Origin: Bifidobacterium breve
GTDB lineage: Bacteria; Actinomycetota; Actinomycetes; Nanopelagicales; Nanopelagicaceae
Direction: 5' to 3'
DNA: 64,000 nt
Assembly (NCBI GenBank): GCA_945869505.1
Contig: CAMBOZ010000001.1
Location: 1 to 64,000, forward strand
A program made the position numbers and the translations under genes. This document shows positions 1-9,216 of this stretch, one piece after another. The notes below the pieces were generated by a model. It had not been told where the DNA came from and ran no database searches. It saw nothing but the letters and a program-made list of their open reading frames with translations. Numbering within the stretch: position 1 is the first letter of the stretch; every line of letters begins with the position of its first letter.

Positions 1-926
1 AGTTTTTCAATTAGTTCATCGGCAATACCTTCTTGCAGAATTAATCGAGAGCCAGCGCAACAGACGTGGCCCTGATTGAAAAATATGCCGTTAACAATGC
101 CTTCTACTGTCTCATCCAGGGGAGCGTCATCAAAGACGATATTTGCGCCTTTGCCACCTAATTCGAGTGTGGCCTTCTTATTGGTTCCGGCAATTGCGCG
201 GGCAATCTTCTTTCCCACATCAGTAGAACCAGTAAATGCGATTTTGTGGATACCTGGATGGTTAACGATTGCAGCGCCAGTTGATCCATCTCCCGTCACA
301 ATATTAACTACGCCATCTGGAAGTTCTGCCTGCTGGCAAACTTCGGCAAATAAGAGAGCAGTTAAAGATGTAGTTTCTGCAGGCTTTAAGACCACGGTGT
401 TACCAGTTGCTAAAGCGGGTGCAACTTTCCAAGCGAGCATAAGCAAAGGAAAATTCCAGGGGATTATCTGTCCAGCAACTCCATGCGGTTGTGGCGATTT
501 ACCCAGACCGGCGTAATCTAATTTATCTGCCCATCCTGCGTGATAAAAGAAATGTGCTGCTACTAGTGGAATATCAATATCTCGGGTTTCGCGAATTGGT
601 TTTCCGTTATCTAAAGTTTCAAGAACGGCGAATTCGCGGGCTCGCTCTTGCAGAATCCGAGCAATGCGATACAAATACTTGCCACGTTCTTTGCCAGATA
701 ACTTTGACCAAGTCTTTGTATATGCCTTTTGAGCTGCAGCAACGGCCTTATCAACATCGCTTAAACCACCAAGTGAGATCTGACTTAAAACTTCTTCGGT
801 TGCTGGGTTTATGGTTGCAAAATGTTTCTTACCTGGCAGAAATTTGCCATCAATAAAGTGGCCGTATTTCGCCTTGATATCTACGATCGCACGAGATTCG
901 GGAGCTGGTGCATATTCAAAAGTCAT
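1..926 (-). CDS. Aldehyde dehydrogenase, NAD(P)-dependent (partial, C-terminus outside window)
   Basis: The reading frame starts at the ATG at 926 (MTFEYAPAPESRAIV) and runs leftward off the window edge, so about 308 of the usual 480-500 residues are visible. Class motifs are seen: the ELGGK box and, close to the edge (near residue 288), the catalytic cysteine in GHVCCAGSRL. The cofactor loop IIPWNFPLLM is also present. It is the last visible gene of the run pccB-accE-maf-accA3-pnp-pgm-deoC and starts 23 bases after deoC. DeoC releases acetaldehyde, so oxidation of acetaldehyde to acetate is the likely job; that substrate is inferred from context only. The family is certain, the substrate is not. 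Confidence 0.9.
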   Translation of the reverse strand, partial: MTFEYAPAPESRAIVDIKAKYGHFIDGKFLPGKKHFATINPATEEVLSQISLGGLSDVDKAVAAAQKAYTKTWSKLSGKERGKYLYRIARILQERAREFAVLETLDNGKPIRETRDIDIPLVAAHFFYHAGWADKLDYAGLGKSPQPHGVAGQIIPWNFPLLMLAWKVAPALATGNTVVLKPAETTSLTALLFAEVCQQAELPDGVVNIVTGDGSTGAAIVNHPGIHKIAFTGSTDVGKKIARAIAGTNKKATLELGGKGANIVFDDAPLDETVEGIVNGIFFNQGHVCCAGSRLILQEGIADELIEK

Positions 927-949
927 ATTGCTAACCGTTATCTTCTCTC

Positions 950-1897
950 TTAATCAATCGTTACGTAGTTAGGGCTAGCGTAGTAGCCATCGTCCATTTT
1001 CATACGTTGCATAAGCAAATCATTGAGCAGAGCGCTGGCCCCAATCCGGAAATACTCAGGTGTGAGCCATTCGGGTCCGGCAGTCTCATTTACCAGCACT
1101 AATTGCTTGATCGCATCCTTAGTATTGCGAATTCCGCCAGCTGGTTTTACCCCAATGCGACGGTGCGTCATTTGATAGAAATCTCTAACGGCTTCCAACA
1201 TCACTAATACGACCGGTGGGGTAGCCGCCGGTGCAACCTTGCCGGTAGATGTCTTGATGAAGTCAGCCCCCGCAAGCATCGCCAGATAAGAAGCTTTGCG
1301 AACGTTGTCATAGGTAACTAACTCGCCGGTTTCAAAGATAACCTTTAAATGAGCGCGATCGCCACAGACTTCACGGATTTTTACGATTTCATCAAAGACC
1401 AAACCGTATTGCCCGGATAGAAATGCACCGCGGTCAATAACCATATCAATCTCAGCGGCTCCTGCATCTATCGCATCTTGGGTATCTTGAATCTTTACTT
1501 CCATAGATGCGCGGCCTGATGGGAAAGCGGTCGACACAGCAGCAACAGGAACGTGCTTTCCACCAATTGCATCTAAATGCGTGCGCGCAATTGCCACCAT
1601 ATCATTGTAAACGCAGATTGCACCGACACTTGGTACCGTTGAATCAGTTGGATCTGGGCGCACCGCTTTGGAACAAAGTGCACGAACTTTTCCCGCGGTG
1701 TCAGCACCTTCCAAAGTTGTTAGATCAACCATAGAAATTGCAGTATCAATTGCCCAACGCTTACTCGATGTCTTAATGCTTCTAGTTGCCAACATGGCAG
1801 CGCGGGCATCCGCACCAACTTGATCTACCCCTGGAAGTTGTGCGAGAAAGTGTTTTAGCGAACTCTCTGAACCGTCGACGATTCCATAAAAACTCAT
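950..1897 (-). CDS. deoC: Deoxyribose-phosphate aldolase
   Basis: DeoC splits 2-deoxyribose-5-phosphate into glyceraldehyde-3-phosphate and acetaldehyde in the cytoplasm. The 315-residue product carries the Schiff-base lysine in DFIKTSTGK and the phosphate-binding GVKPAGGIR segment. It is longer than the approximately 220-260 residue minimal bacterial form, with an N-terminal extension of the kind found in the longer DeoC class. The start at 1897 overlaps the stop of the upstream mutase as ATGA, so translation is probably coupled. With PNP and the mutase upstream and the aldehyde dehydrogenase downstream it completes a deoxynucleoside degradation route. Confidence 0.95.
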   Translation of the reverse strand: MSFYGIVDGSESSLKHFLAQLPGVDQVGADARAAMLATRSIKTSSKRWAIDTAISMVDLTTLEGADTAGKVRALCSKAVRPDPTDSTVPSVGAICVYNDMVAIARTHLDAIGGKHVPVAAVSTAFPSGRASMEVKIQDTQDAIDAGAAEIDMVIDRGAFLSGQYGLVFDEIVKIREVCGDRAHLKVIFETGELVTYDNVRKASYLAMLAGADFIKTSTGKVAPAATPPVVLVMLEAVRDFYQMTHRRIGVKPAGGIRNTKDAIKQLVLVNETAGPEWLTPEYFRIGASALLNDLLMQRMKMDDGYYASPNYVTID

Positions 1898-3510
1898 GAG
1901 AGAAATTCCTTCACCGGCTGACGAAGTTGATCAAGTAACATTTGTGATGACTCTGCATCCTTTGTTATTACTTCGAGATAACACTTCATCTTCGCCTCCG
2001 TTCCGCTCGGACGCACAATCATACGGATTCCGCCATCAATCCATAGCCGTAGCCCATCGGTTGGCGGTAACCCATCTTTCGGTTCTGCCAAGTCATCAAT
2101 TGATAAGACCGCCCTACCTGCAATGTGGGTCGGAGGGTTTTTTCGGATCCCAGCAAGGAGCTGAGTAATTCGCGACATATCTGCCACTCGAATTGAGATT
2201 TGTTCGGTGCCGTGGAATCCGTGGCGGGCCCAAACTTGATCCAGTAGATCTAACAGAGTTAAGCCTTGTGCTTTTAACTCACTCGCGATGTGCGCCAGAA
2301 GAAGTGCTGCTGATACTCCATCCTTATCATTTACCGTCTCTGAATCCACGGCATATCCGATCGCTTCTTCATAGCCAAACGCCAAATCTTCAACCTTTGC
2401 GATCCACTTAAAGCCCGTCAAAACCTCTTTAAAATCAATTGAATAATGCGCGGCAACTTTACTTAGCGCAGATGATGAAACGATTGAATTCGCAAAACTG
2501 CCATGGCTATGCGTTCGGGCTATCCACTCGCCGAAGACTATCCCGAGTTCATCACCACGCAGCATTCTCCATCCAAATTTTGGATCATTAACCGCTGCTG
2601 CGCAACGATCTGCATCCGGATCATTTGCAATAACTAGATCAGCACCGAAATCCTTTGCTTTCTTTAACGCTAAATCAATAGCACCTGGTTCTTCTGGGTT
2701 CGGAAATGCCACAGTTGGGAAATCTGGATCTGGCGTGCACTGTTCATCGACCAGAATCAGCGTGGCAAAACCGGCGTGATTAAAGACGCGTTGGGCAATT
2801 TCTGTACCAACTCCGTGCATTGCGGTGTAAACAATTTTTAGATCCCCGGGCTTCGTGGCAATAAGTGCGGTACGGCGAACATATTCTGAGATTAACTCTT
2901 CTTCAATTACGGTCCAAGACTTTCCGCGTGGAGTACTAGAAAGAGAAGTTATTGAGGCAATTTCTTTTGCAATCAAACTATCAGTCGGAGTAATTATCTG
3001 TGATGCTGCGTAATCAATGCCGTCTGCATTGGGTCCGATATAAACTTTGTAACCATTATCTTGTGGGGGATTGTGGCTGGCAGTGACCATAACGCCAACA
3101 TCGCACTTAAGGTATTGGGTGGCAAAAGCTAATACTGGAGTTGGGAGCGGACGAGGTAAGACAAAGACTTCAAATCCCGCACCCGCGAAAATTTCAGCGC
3201 TCTCATTAGTGAAATCTTCAGATCCATACCGAGCATCTCGCCCAATAACAACGCGATTCATTGCGCGTGTTTTCATATATGAAGTGATTCCAGCGGCAGT
3301 CCGGCCGACGACGGCGCGGTTCATGCAAGAAGGTCCTGGTCCGACAGGTCCGCGCAGGCCAGCGGTTCCAAATTGGAGAAAGCCAGAAAAATAAGTTTTT
3401 AAAGTTTGCTCATCATTTGATTCAAGCAGAGCAGTTAACTCAGCGGCGGTTTTCGGGTCTGGATCATCCGCAATCCAGGCTTGTACCTCAGCCTTTAATT
3501 CTGCATTCAC
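1894..3510 (-). CDS. Phosphohexomutase-family protein, PGM2/phosphopentomutase type
   Basis: This 538-residue alpha-D-phosphohexomutase shows the phosphoserine loop TASHNPPQDNGYK, the metal loop DPDADRCA, the sugar-binding segment YEEAIGYA and the phosphate-binding RPSGTEAK. The EEAIGY form with the following DKDGVSAALL is typical of the PGM2 branch, whose members interconvert pentose-1- and pentose-5-phosphates, rather than the GEESGG/GEHSGH branches. It lies between purine nucleoside phosphorylase and deoC, exactly where a phosphopentomutase is needed. Its mycobacterial counterpart (PmmB, next to deoD) is usually named phosphomannomutase. Pentomutase activity is inferred from subfamily and context. 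Confidence 0.88.
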   Translation of the reverse strand: MNAELKAEVQAWIADDPDPKTAAELTALLESNDEQTLKTYFSGFLQFGTAGLRGPVGPGPSCMNRAVVGRTAAGITSYMKTRAMNRVVIGRDARYGSEDFTNESAEIFAGAGFEVFVLPRPLPTPVLAFATQYLKCDVGVMVTASHNPPQDNGYKVYIGPNADGIDYAASQIITPTDSLIAKEIASITSLSSTPRGKSWTVIEEELISEYVRRTALIATKPGDLKIVYTAMHGVGTEIAQRVFNHAGFATLILVDEQCTPDPDFPTVAFPNPEEPGAIDLALKKAKDFGADLVIANDPDADRCAAAVNDPKFGWRMLRGDELGIVFGEWIARTHSHGSFANSIVSSSALSKVAAHYSIDFKEVLTGFKWIAKVEDLAFGYEEAIGYAVDSETVNDKDGVSAALLLAHIASELKAQGLTLLDLLDQVWARHGFHGTEQISIRVADMSRITQLLAGIRKNPPTHIAGRAVLSIDDLAEPKDGLPPTDGLRLWIDGGIRMIVRPSGTEAKMKCYLEVITKDAESSQMLLDQLRQPVKEFLS

Positions 3511-3528
3511 CAGTACAGCCTAATGAGA

Positions 3529-4359
3529 TTAAATCAGATTGGGAATTACAGATTTCATTAGTGCGCCCATTCGCGAAGCGGCCGCTTTGCCTGCCGCAAT
3601 AACTTCCTCATGATTTAGTTTTTCGCCCGTGACGCCTGCAGCAGCGTTAGTTACTAGAGATATCGCTAGAACTTCAGCGCCAAGTGCGTGTGCTGCTATC
3701 GCCTCAGGAACAGTCGACATTCCAACTAGATCCGCACCCATTCCGCGCATCATCAAAATTTCAGCGGGGGTTTCATATGTAGGTCCACGCCAATGTACGT
3801 ACACGCCTTCTTCTAAAGAAGAGTCTGCACTTTTCACAATAGCGCGTAAACGCTTGCTATATAGATCTGTTAAATCAACAAATGTTGCGCCAACTAGTGG
3901 TGTGGCCGCAGTTAGCGATATATGGTCTCGAATCAAAACAGGCTGCCCAACTCGATAACTTGTATTTATTCCACCGCACGCATTTGTTAATAGAATCACT
4001 TTGCAACCAGCTTTAACGGCACTGCGGACGCCGTGTACTACTGGCTCCATTCCTTTGCCTTCATATAAATGTGTACGACCTAAAAAGACCAATGCACGAA
4101 CTGTCTTGCCGCCATCTTTGATTTCGTAACTGCGAACTTTTCCAGAATGTCCTTCTACGGCAGGGGGCAGGAATCCAGTTAACTCTTCTGCATTGCATTC
4201 ATAGACGGGATCGCCAAGGGCATCTACTGCTGTAACCCAACCTGAACCCATCACTAAAGCGATATCGTGCGAAGCAAAGCCAGTTCGCTGCGCAATTTCT
4301 GCGGCGGCTTTAGTGGCTGCTTGAAGAGGATCAGAGTAGAGAAGTTCAGTTGATGTCAT
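3529..4359 (-). CDS. punA: Purine nucleoside phosphorylase (trimeric type)
   Basis: PNP cleaves purine (deoxy)ribonucleosides with phosphate to free base and (deoxy)ribose-1-phosphate. The 276-residue product is the normal length for the trimeric class and contains [14 protein letters not shown], the GMSTVPE segment and the purine-binding LVTNAAAG. The ATG at 4359 overlaps the accA3 stop (ATGA). The mutase that would use its sugar phosphate follows 18 bases after its stop. The symbol follows mycobacterial usage (punA/deoD). Confidence 0.93.
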   Translation of the reverse strand: MTSTELLYSDPLQAATKAAAEIAQRTGFASHDIALVMGSGWVTAVDALGDPVYECNAEELTGFLPPAVEGHSGKVRSYEIKDGGKTVRALVFLGRTHLYEGKGMEPVVHGVRSAVKAGCKVILLTNACGGINTSYRVGQPVLIRDHISLTAATPLVGATFVDLTDLYSKRLRAIVKSADSSLEEGVYVHWRGPTYETPAEILMMRGMGADLVGMSTVPEAIAAHALGAEVLAISLVTNAAAGVTGEKLNHEEVIAAGKAAASRMGALMKSVIPNLI

Positions 4360-6074
4360 GCATCAATAATGTCACACAGCACGGTGCCACTTGCCACCGT
4401 TTCACCGATCACTGCTGTGAGGTTTGCAATCATCCCAGATTTATGAGCAATTAACGGTTGCTCCATTTTCATGGCCTCTAAAACTATTATCAAATCACCA
4501 GCGACAACAGCTTGCCCAACTTCAACTGCAACCTTGACAACAGTTCCCTGCATTGGACTTGTTAAACCAGTGCCACCAGCCCCACCAAATTTTGATTCCT
4601 TGGCACGGTGGCGTTTCACAACAGGCTCAGGCGTATGAAGTTTTACATCAAAACGTTTGCCATTAACTTCGGCCACGAGATGCTCTGCAGCGACTCGGGT
4701 ACTCAACGGAGCAATCGTTGGCGTAAATGCAGGAATCTCGTTTTTAAACTCATTTTCAATGTAACTCGTGTAAACCCGAAACTCTTCTGTAAATGCAGGA
4801 TCCTGCAATATTGCACGATGGAATGGAATTGCAGTTGCTAGGCCATCAACTTCGAATTCCGCTAGCGCCCGCCGAGCGCGTTCAATCGCCTCTTTTCGGG
4901 TTGCTCCTGTAACTATTAACTTAGCTAGCAGCGAGTCAAAGTTTCCACCAATAGTGTCACCGTTCTTAAATCCTGCATCTACACGCACGCCAGGACCAGT
5001 TGGTAAATTCCATTTCGTAATCCGGCCAGGTGCTGGCAGGAATGAACGTCCGGGATCTTCCCCGTTAATTCGGAATTCAAGTGAATGGCCACGGATTATC
5101 GGATCGTCAAAACCAAGACTTTCGCCCATGGCAATACGGAATTGTTCGCGCACCAAATCAAGACCTGTAACTTCTTCGCTAACTGGATGTTCTACTTGCA
5201 AACGAGTGTTAACTTCTAGGAAAGAGATGGTTCCATCGTTACCGATCAAAAATTCGCAGGTTCCTGCGCCTACATATCCCGCTTCCTTCATAATTGCTTT
5301 ACTTGAGCGATAAAGCTCTTCATTTTGCGCATCAGTTAAATACGGTGCTGGTGCCTCTTCAACCAACTTCTGATGGCGCCGCTGCAGTGAACAGTCTCGA
5401 GTACTAACGACTACGGCATGACCGTGCTTATCAACCAGAACTTGAGTTTCTACGTGACGCGGTTTATCAAGATAGCGTTCAACAAAACATTCGCCGCGAC
5501 CAAATCCAGCGATCGCTTCTCGAACTGCGGAGGCAAATAACTCAGGAATTTCCTCCATTGTGTGGGCAACCTTTAAGCCACGCCCGCCACCACCGAACGC
5601 TGCCTTGATCGCAACAGGTAATCCATGTTCTTTTGCAAAAGCAGTGACTTCTTCATGTCCAGCAACTGGATCCTTTGTGCCTGCAACTAAAGGTGCGCCG
5701 GCTTTGGCGGCAATTCTGCGCGCAGAGACTTTATCGCCGAGTGCGCTAATGGCTGCGGGAGGCGGCCCGATCCAGATTAATCCGGCATCGATAACCGCCT
5801 GCGCAAAATCTGCGCGCTCAGATAAGAATCCATAACCTGGATGAATCGCGTCTGCACCAGAAGCTTTTGCTGCAGCAATAATCTTTGAAATATCTAAATA
5901 AGTTTGCGTAGCTGTTGTTCCATTTAACGAAAATGCAAAGTCTGCGCTCTTAGTGTGAATTGCATCGCGATCTTCCTCAGAGTAAACAGCGACGCTTTCA
6001 ATTCCGTGATCGCGACAGGCGCGGATAACTCGAACGGCGATTTCACCGCGATTAGCGATTAATACACGTTTCAT
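4356..6074 (-). CDS. accA3: Acyl-CoA (acetyl/propionyl-CoA) carboxylase alpha subunit: biotin carboxylase plus BCCP
   Basis: A single chain joins an N-terminal biotin carboxylase/ATP-grasp module (starting [15 protein letters not shown], with the ATP loop [13 protein letters not shown]) to a C-terminal biotinyl domain with VLEAMKMEQ; the biotinylated lysine is residue 536 of 572. It carboxylates its own biotin with bicarbonate and ATP, and the beta subunit passes the carboxyl group to acyl-CoA. At 572 residues it is slightly compact for the family. The beta and epsilon subunits are encoded upstream in the same run, and the biotin ligase that would modify it lies on the other side of the shared promoter. 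Confidence 0.93.
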   Translation of the reverse strand: MKRVLIANRGEIAVRVIRACRDHGIESVAVYSEEDRDAIHTKSADFAFSLNGTTATQTYLDISKIIAAAKASGADAIHPGYGFLSERADFAQAVIDAGLIWIGPPPAAISALGDKVSARRIAAKAGAPLVAGTKDPVAGHEEVTAFAKEHGLPVAIKAAFGGGGRGLKVAHTMEEIPELFASAVREAIAGFGRGECFVERYLDKPRHVETQVLVDKHGHAVVVSTRDCSLQRRHQKLVEEAPAPYLTDAQNEELYRSSKAIMKEAGYVGAGTCEFLIGNDGTISFLEVNTRLQVEHPVSEEVTGLDLVREQFRIAMGESLGFDDPIIRGHSLEFRINGEDPGRSFLPAPGRITKWNLPTGPGVRVDAGFKNGDTIGGNFDSLLAKLIVTGATRKEAIERARRALAEFEVDGLATAIPFHRAILQDPAFTEEFRVYTSYIENEFKNEIPAFTPTIAPLSTRVAAEHLVAEVNGKRFDVKLHTPEPVVKRHRAKESKFGGAGGTGLTSPMQGTVVKVAVEVGQAVVAGDLIIVLEAMKMEQPLIAHKSGMIANLTAVIGETVASGTVLCDIIDA

Positions 6075-6673
6075 CGCATCTCCTTAACCTGTGGCCAAGA
6101 ATAGCCAAGTTGAGACATTGCAGATCTTAAAAAGGGCATTGAGATACCAACAACATTGGTGTAATCGCCTTCAATGACTGGAATGAAAGGTGAACCAAAT
6201 CCATCTAGGGTAAAACCGCCGGCAACGTGAAGCGGTTCTTCGGATGCAATGTAATCATCAATTTCATCGCTGTTCATTTTTGAAAATGTCACCTTGGTGG
6301 TGACGCGATCGACAATTTCGCGACCTTGCTCGGTATCAATCACGCAATGGCCTGTGTGCAGTAACCCACTTCTACCGCTAATGGCTAACGCACGCTCTCT
6401 TGCAATTTCTGGTGAACCCGGCTTACCAAAGGAGACTCCATCTACATCAAATGTTGAGTCACATCCAATAATGATTGCTGGAAAATCGATCTGCTCACGC
6501 ACCGTGTGCGCTTTCGTCACCGCCAAAGCAATTACCATATCGGCAGGAGTCATTGCATTGAAAAAATCTGTCTCCTCATCTACATGGCTTACTTTTACCA
6601 AAGGTGATAAACCTGCACCTTCGAGCAAACGAAGGCGTGAAGTTGATTGTGATGCTAGAACAATTCGCGGCAT
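6071..6673 (-). CDS. maf: Maf-family nucleotide pyrophosphatase
   Basis: Maf proteins hydrolyse non-canonical or modified nucleoside triphosphates to monophosphates; older annotation calls them septum formation inhibitors. The 200-residue product has the N-terminal signature [16 protein letters not shown] and the DVDEETDF-like segment ([10 protein letters not shown]). It sits inside the acyl-CoA carboxylase run with a TAATG junction upstream and an ATGA overlap downstream. An accE-maf-accA3 order is common in actinobacteria. Confidence 0.9.
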   Translation of the reverse strand: MPRIVLASQSTSRLRLLEGAGLSPLVKVSHVDEETDFFNAMTPADMVIALAVTKAHTVREQIDFPAIIIGCDSTFDVDGVSFGKPGSPEIARERALAISGRSGLLHTGHCVIDTEQGREIVDRVTTKVTFSKMNSDEIDDYIASEEPLHVAGGFTLDGFGSPFIPVIEGDYTNVVGISMPFLRSAMSQLGYSWPQVKEMR

Positions 6674-6858
6674 TAGTTGGTTTTTCTCCGTGCGCCAAAT
6701 GTAATTTGATGGGGCAGAGGTTGGCGTAGTTGCGGTAAACCAAAGACGCTGCGTTTAATGACTGGAGTGAGGTCCTGCATCTCGTGGCTATTTAACGCAG
6801 CCTTAATTGCCAATAGTTCTTCTTCACTTGGATTTCCAGATGTAACAGTAAATTTCAT
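6673..6858 (-). CDS. accE: Acyl-CoA carboxylase epsilon subunit
   Basis: This 61-residue protein begins [20 protein letters not shown], the typical start of actinobacterial AccE proteins (variable N-terminus, then G-x-P-(S/T)-x-E-E-x-A-A-x). Epsilon subunits stabilise the alpha-beta carboxylase complex and are specific to actinobacteria. The basic, proline-containing C-terminus (RQPLPHQITFGARRKTN) resembles the usual W/R-x-R-x-P-like tail. It shares one base with pccB (TAATG), which fits an obligate subunit relation. Confidence 0.87.
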   Translation of the reverse strand: MKFTVTSGNPSEEELLAIKAALNSHEMQDLTPVIKRSVFGLPQLRQPLPHQITFGARRKTN

Positions 6859-8429
6859 TACAGCGGAATATTTCCGTGCTTACGCGCAGGCAATGTGTCG
6901 CGCTTGGTCTTTAAGGTGTGGAATGCCTTTGTGATGTAGGCACGTGATTGATGTGGCTCAATAACACTGTCGATCGTGCCACGTTCTGCCGCTGCGTATG
7001 GATTAGATAAAGTCTCGGTGTATTCGGCAACTAACTCTGCGCGCGCTTGATCGGGGTTCTTAGCTTCGGCGATTTCCTTGCGGTAAAGAATATTTACTGC
7101 ACCTTGTGCACCCATTACTGCAATTTCAGCACTTGGCCAGGCAAAGTTAATATCACTTCCCAAATATTTTGATCCCATGACGATAAATGCGCCACCATAG
7201 GCTTTACGTGTTATCAAAGTAACCAGTGGCACAGATGCTTCGGCGTAGGCGTAAAGTAATTTAGCGCCACGGCGGATTATGCCGTTCCATTCCTGTTCTG
7301 TACCCGGCAAGAAGCCAGGTACATCCACCAATGTCAGAATTGGAATATTGAAAGCATCGCAGAAACGGAGAAAGCGAGCAGCTTTCTCGCTGGAGTTGAT
7401 ATCTAAAGTACCGGCCAGCTGGGACGGTTGATTTGCAATAATTCCGATTGATTCACCTTCAATGCGCGCAAAACCAACAATAATATTTGGCGCATATAAA
7501 GCGTGCACTTCTAGAAATTCACCCTCATCAACCAGGGTAGTAATCAAAGTCTTCATGTCATATGGCTGGTTAGGACTATCTGGGATTAACTCATTCAGAG
7601 CGGTATCTGCGGCGCTCTCATCCAAATTCTGCGTTGGTGGAAGATGTGGTGAGCCGTCCATATTATTTGAGGGGAGATAAGAAAGTAACGCCTTTACGTA
7701 ATCAATTGCATCTGCTTCGCTATCAGCTAAGTAGTGTGCATTTCCAGAGCGAGTATTGTGAGTAAGCGCTCCACCTAATTCTTCCATTCCAACATCTTCG
7801 CCAGTAACTGTCTTAATGACATCTGGTCCAGTAATAAACATGTGTGATGTTTCATTAACCATCACCGTAAAATCGGTAAGCGCAGGTGAATACGCTGAAC
7901 CTCCTGCGCATGGGCCGAGGATTAGAGATATCTGCGGAATTACACCTGATGAGCGAGTATTAAGTCGGAAAATTTTGCCGTAACCATTTAACGATGCAAC
8001 ACCTTCTTGAATACGAGCTCCACCTGAATCATTTATTCCAATTAATGGAATTCCGCTCTTGAGCGCAAATTCGGCGATCTTTACAATCTTTTCAGCGTGA
8101 ACTTCTCCAAGACTTCCACCCATAACTGTGAAATCTTGAGAGTAGAGCGCAATCGGACGCCCATCGACGGTGGCGGTACCAATTACTACTCCGTCACCGT
8201 AGGGACGACTCTTTTCCATCCCGAACTGTGTCGAACGATGGCGAGCGAACTCATCAATTTCAGTAAAAGAGTCGGCATCTACCAACAGGTCGATTCGTTC
8301 GCGTGCGGTCAATTTACCTTTGGCATGTTGCTTCTCTACCGCGCGGGCGGAACCACCGTGAATTGCCTCTTCAACACGAAGACGAAGATCTTCAATTTTT
8401 CCTGAAGTTGTATGCAGATCTGGGTTCAT
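6858..8429 (-). CDS. pccB: Acyl-CoA carboxylase beta subunit (carboxyltransferase)
   Basis: This 523-residue carboxyltransferase moves the carboxyl group from biotin to acetyl- or propionyl-CoA. Two crotonase-like halves are recognisable: the first with [20 protein letters not shown] and the [13 protein letters not shown] oxyanion segment, the second with [20 protein letters not shown] and [12 protein letters not shown]. It heads the minus-strand run. The ATG at 8429 has TACCGT at 8441-8436, six bases upstream, with no Shine-Dalgarno sequence, implying leaderless mRNA. Substrate choice (acetyl versus propionyl) cannot be decided from reading alone. Confidence 0.93.
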   Translation of the reverse strand: MNPDLHTTSGKIEDLRLRVEEAIHGGSARAVEKQHAKGKLTARERIDLLVDADSFTEIDEFARHRSTQFGMEKSRPYGDGVVIGTATVDGRPIALYSQDFTVMGGSLGEVHAEKIVKIAEFALKSGIPLIGINDSGGARIQEGVASLNGYGKIFRLNTRSSGVIPQISLILGPCAGGSAYSPALTDFTVMVNETSHMFITGPDVIKTVTGEDVGMEELGGALTHNTRSGNAHYLADSEADAIDYVKALLSYLPSNNMDGSPHLPPTQNLDESAADTALNELIPDSPNQPYDMKTLITTLVDEGEFLEVHALYAPNIIVGFARIEGESIGIIANQPSQLAGTLDINSSEKAARFLRFCDAFNIPILTLVDVPGFLPGTEQEWNGIIRRGAKLLYAYAEASVPLVTLITRKAYGGAFIVMGSKYLGSDINFAWPSAEIAVMGAQGAVNILYRKEIAEAKNPDQARAELVAEYTETLSNPYAAAERGTIDSVIEPHQSRAYITKAFHTLKTKRDTLPARKHGNIPL

Positions 8430-8434
8430 GGCTC

Positions 8435-8441
8435 TACGGTA
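8435..8441. promoter_or_regulatory. Overlapping divergent -10 elements (bidirectional promoter) of pccB and birA
   Basis: The seven bases TACGGTA read as TACGGT on the plus strand (8435-8440) and TACCGT on the minus strand (8441-8436). Both match the TANNNT -10 pattern used throughout the window. The plus element ends 7 bases before the GTG of birA (8448) and the minus element ends 6 bases before the ATG of pccB (8429). Both mRNAs would be leaderless, and polymerase could occupy only one direction at a time. Confidence 0.65.
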
Positions 8442-8447
8442 CTAGGC

Positions 8448-9212
8448 GTGGGTACATCAGCGCCAAGAGCGCCACTAGATACTGCGGCAATCGCATCTCT
8501 AACTTCGCAATACTGGCGAGTAAGCGTGGCTGATCTCACTACATCTACTCAAGAAGATCTCGCGGAGTTGGTGAAATCTAATACAGCAAAAACCGGCGAA
8601 GTTATTGCTACAAATTTCCAAACGGCAGGACGCGGCAGATTAGATCGCACTTTTGAAGCAGCACCAGGTAGCGCGCTCTTATTTTCTTTTTTCATAAAGC
8701 CAAAACGAGCACGCAGTGATTGGGGATTCATTACTCATCTTGCGGCGCTGAGTATGCAGGAAGTTATCTCACAAGATAATCCATCACAAGTGAAGCTCAA
8801 GTGGCCAAATGATATTTTAATTGAAGAGAAGAAAGTCGCCGGCATATTGGCACAAGCCACAGACGATGGAGTAATTATCGGGATTGGAGTTAATGTCGCC
8901 ATGACCGATGAAGAACTACCAGTGGATACCGCGACTTCATTAGCAATTACAGGTTCCAATAAATTAGATCGTAATTTAATACTTGGAGAGTTTTTAAATC
9001 GCTTCGAAGTTAATTTCAATGCCTGGGAGAGCGGTATAGATTTTCTTGATAAGTACAGCGCAGTCTGTGCAACTCTTGGGCGCCAAGTGCGGGTCGAGGT
9101 GAGCGGGCGGGAAAATCGCACGGGAAAGGCGCTGACTATAAATAGAATTGGCGCCCTAGTGCTCGATGATGGCTTTGAAGTTAACGTGGGAGATGTAGTT
9201 CATCTACGATAG
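8448..9212 (+). CDS. birA: Biotin--[acetyl-CoA-carboxylase] ligase
   Basis: BirA activates biotin as biotinyl-AMP and attaches it to the lysine of the BCCP domain encoded by accA3. The product has the ligase core (ATNFQTAGRGRLDRTFEA biotin loop, LKWPNDILIEEKKVAGIL) and a C-terminal SH3-like segment, with no N-terminal DNA-binding domain, so it is a monofunctional class I ligase. A longer reading from ATG 8412 overlaps pccB; I prefer GTG 8448 (254 residues) because a -10 element ends 7 bases before it and the first residues then match usual BirA length. Confidence 0.9.
   Translation: MGTSAPRAPLDTAAIASLTSQYWRVSVADLTTSTQEDLAELVKSNTAKTGEVIATNFQTAGRGRLDRTFEAAPGSALLFSFFIKPKRARSDWGFITHLAALSMQEVISQDNPSQVKLKWPNDILIEEKKVAGILAQATDDGVIIGIGVNVAMTDEELPVDTATSLAITGSNKLDRNLILGEFLNRFEVNFNAWESGIDFLDKYSAVCATLGRQVRVEVSGRENRTGKALTINRIGALVLDDGFEVNVGDVVHLR
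9205..9210 (+). promoter_or_regulatory. -10 element for leaderless purK
   Basis: TACGAT ends six bases before the purK GTG. It lies in the last sense codons of birA and its final base is the first base of the birA stop codon. Confidence 0.5.
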
Positions 9213-9216
9213 CGAA

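Noticed and set aside
76..516. Plus-strand open frame antisense to the aldehyde dehydrogenase
   Set aside because: The opposite strand encodes a full set of aldehyde dehydrogenase motifs; this frame has no recognisable family.
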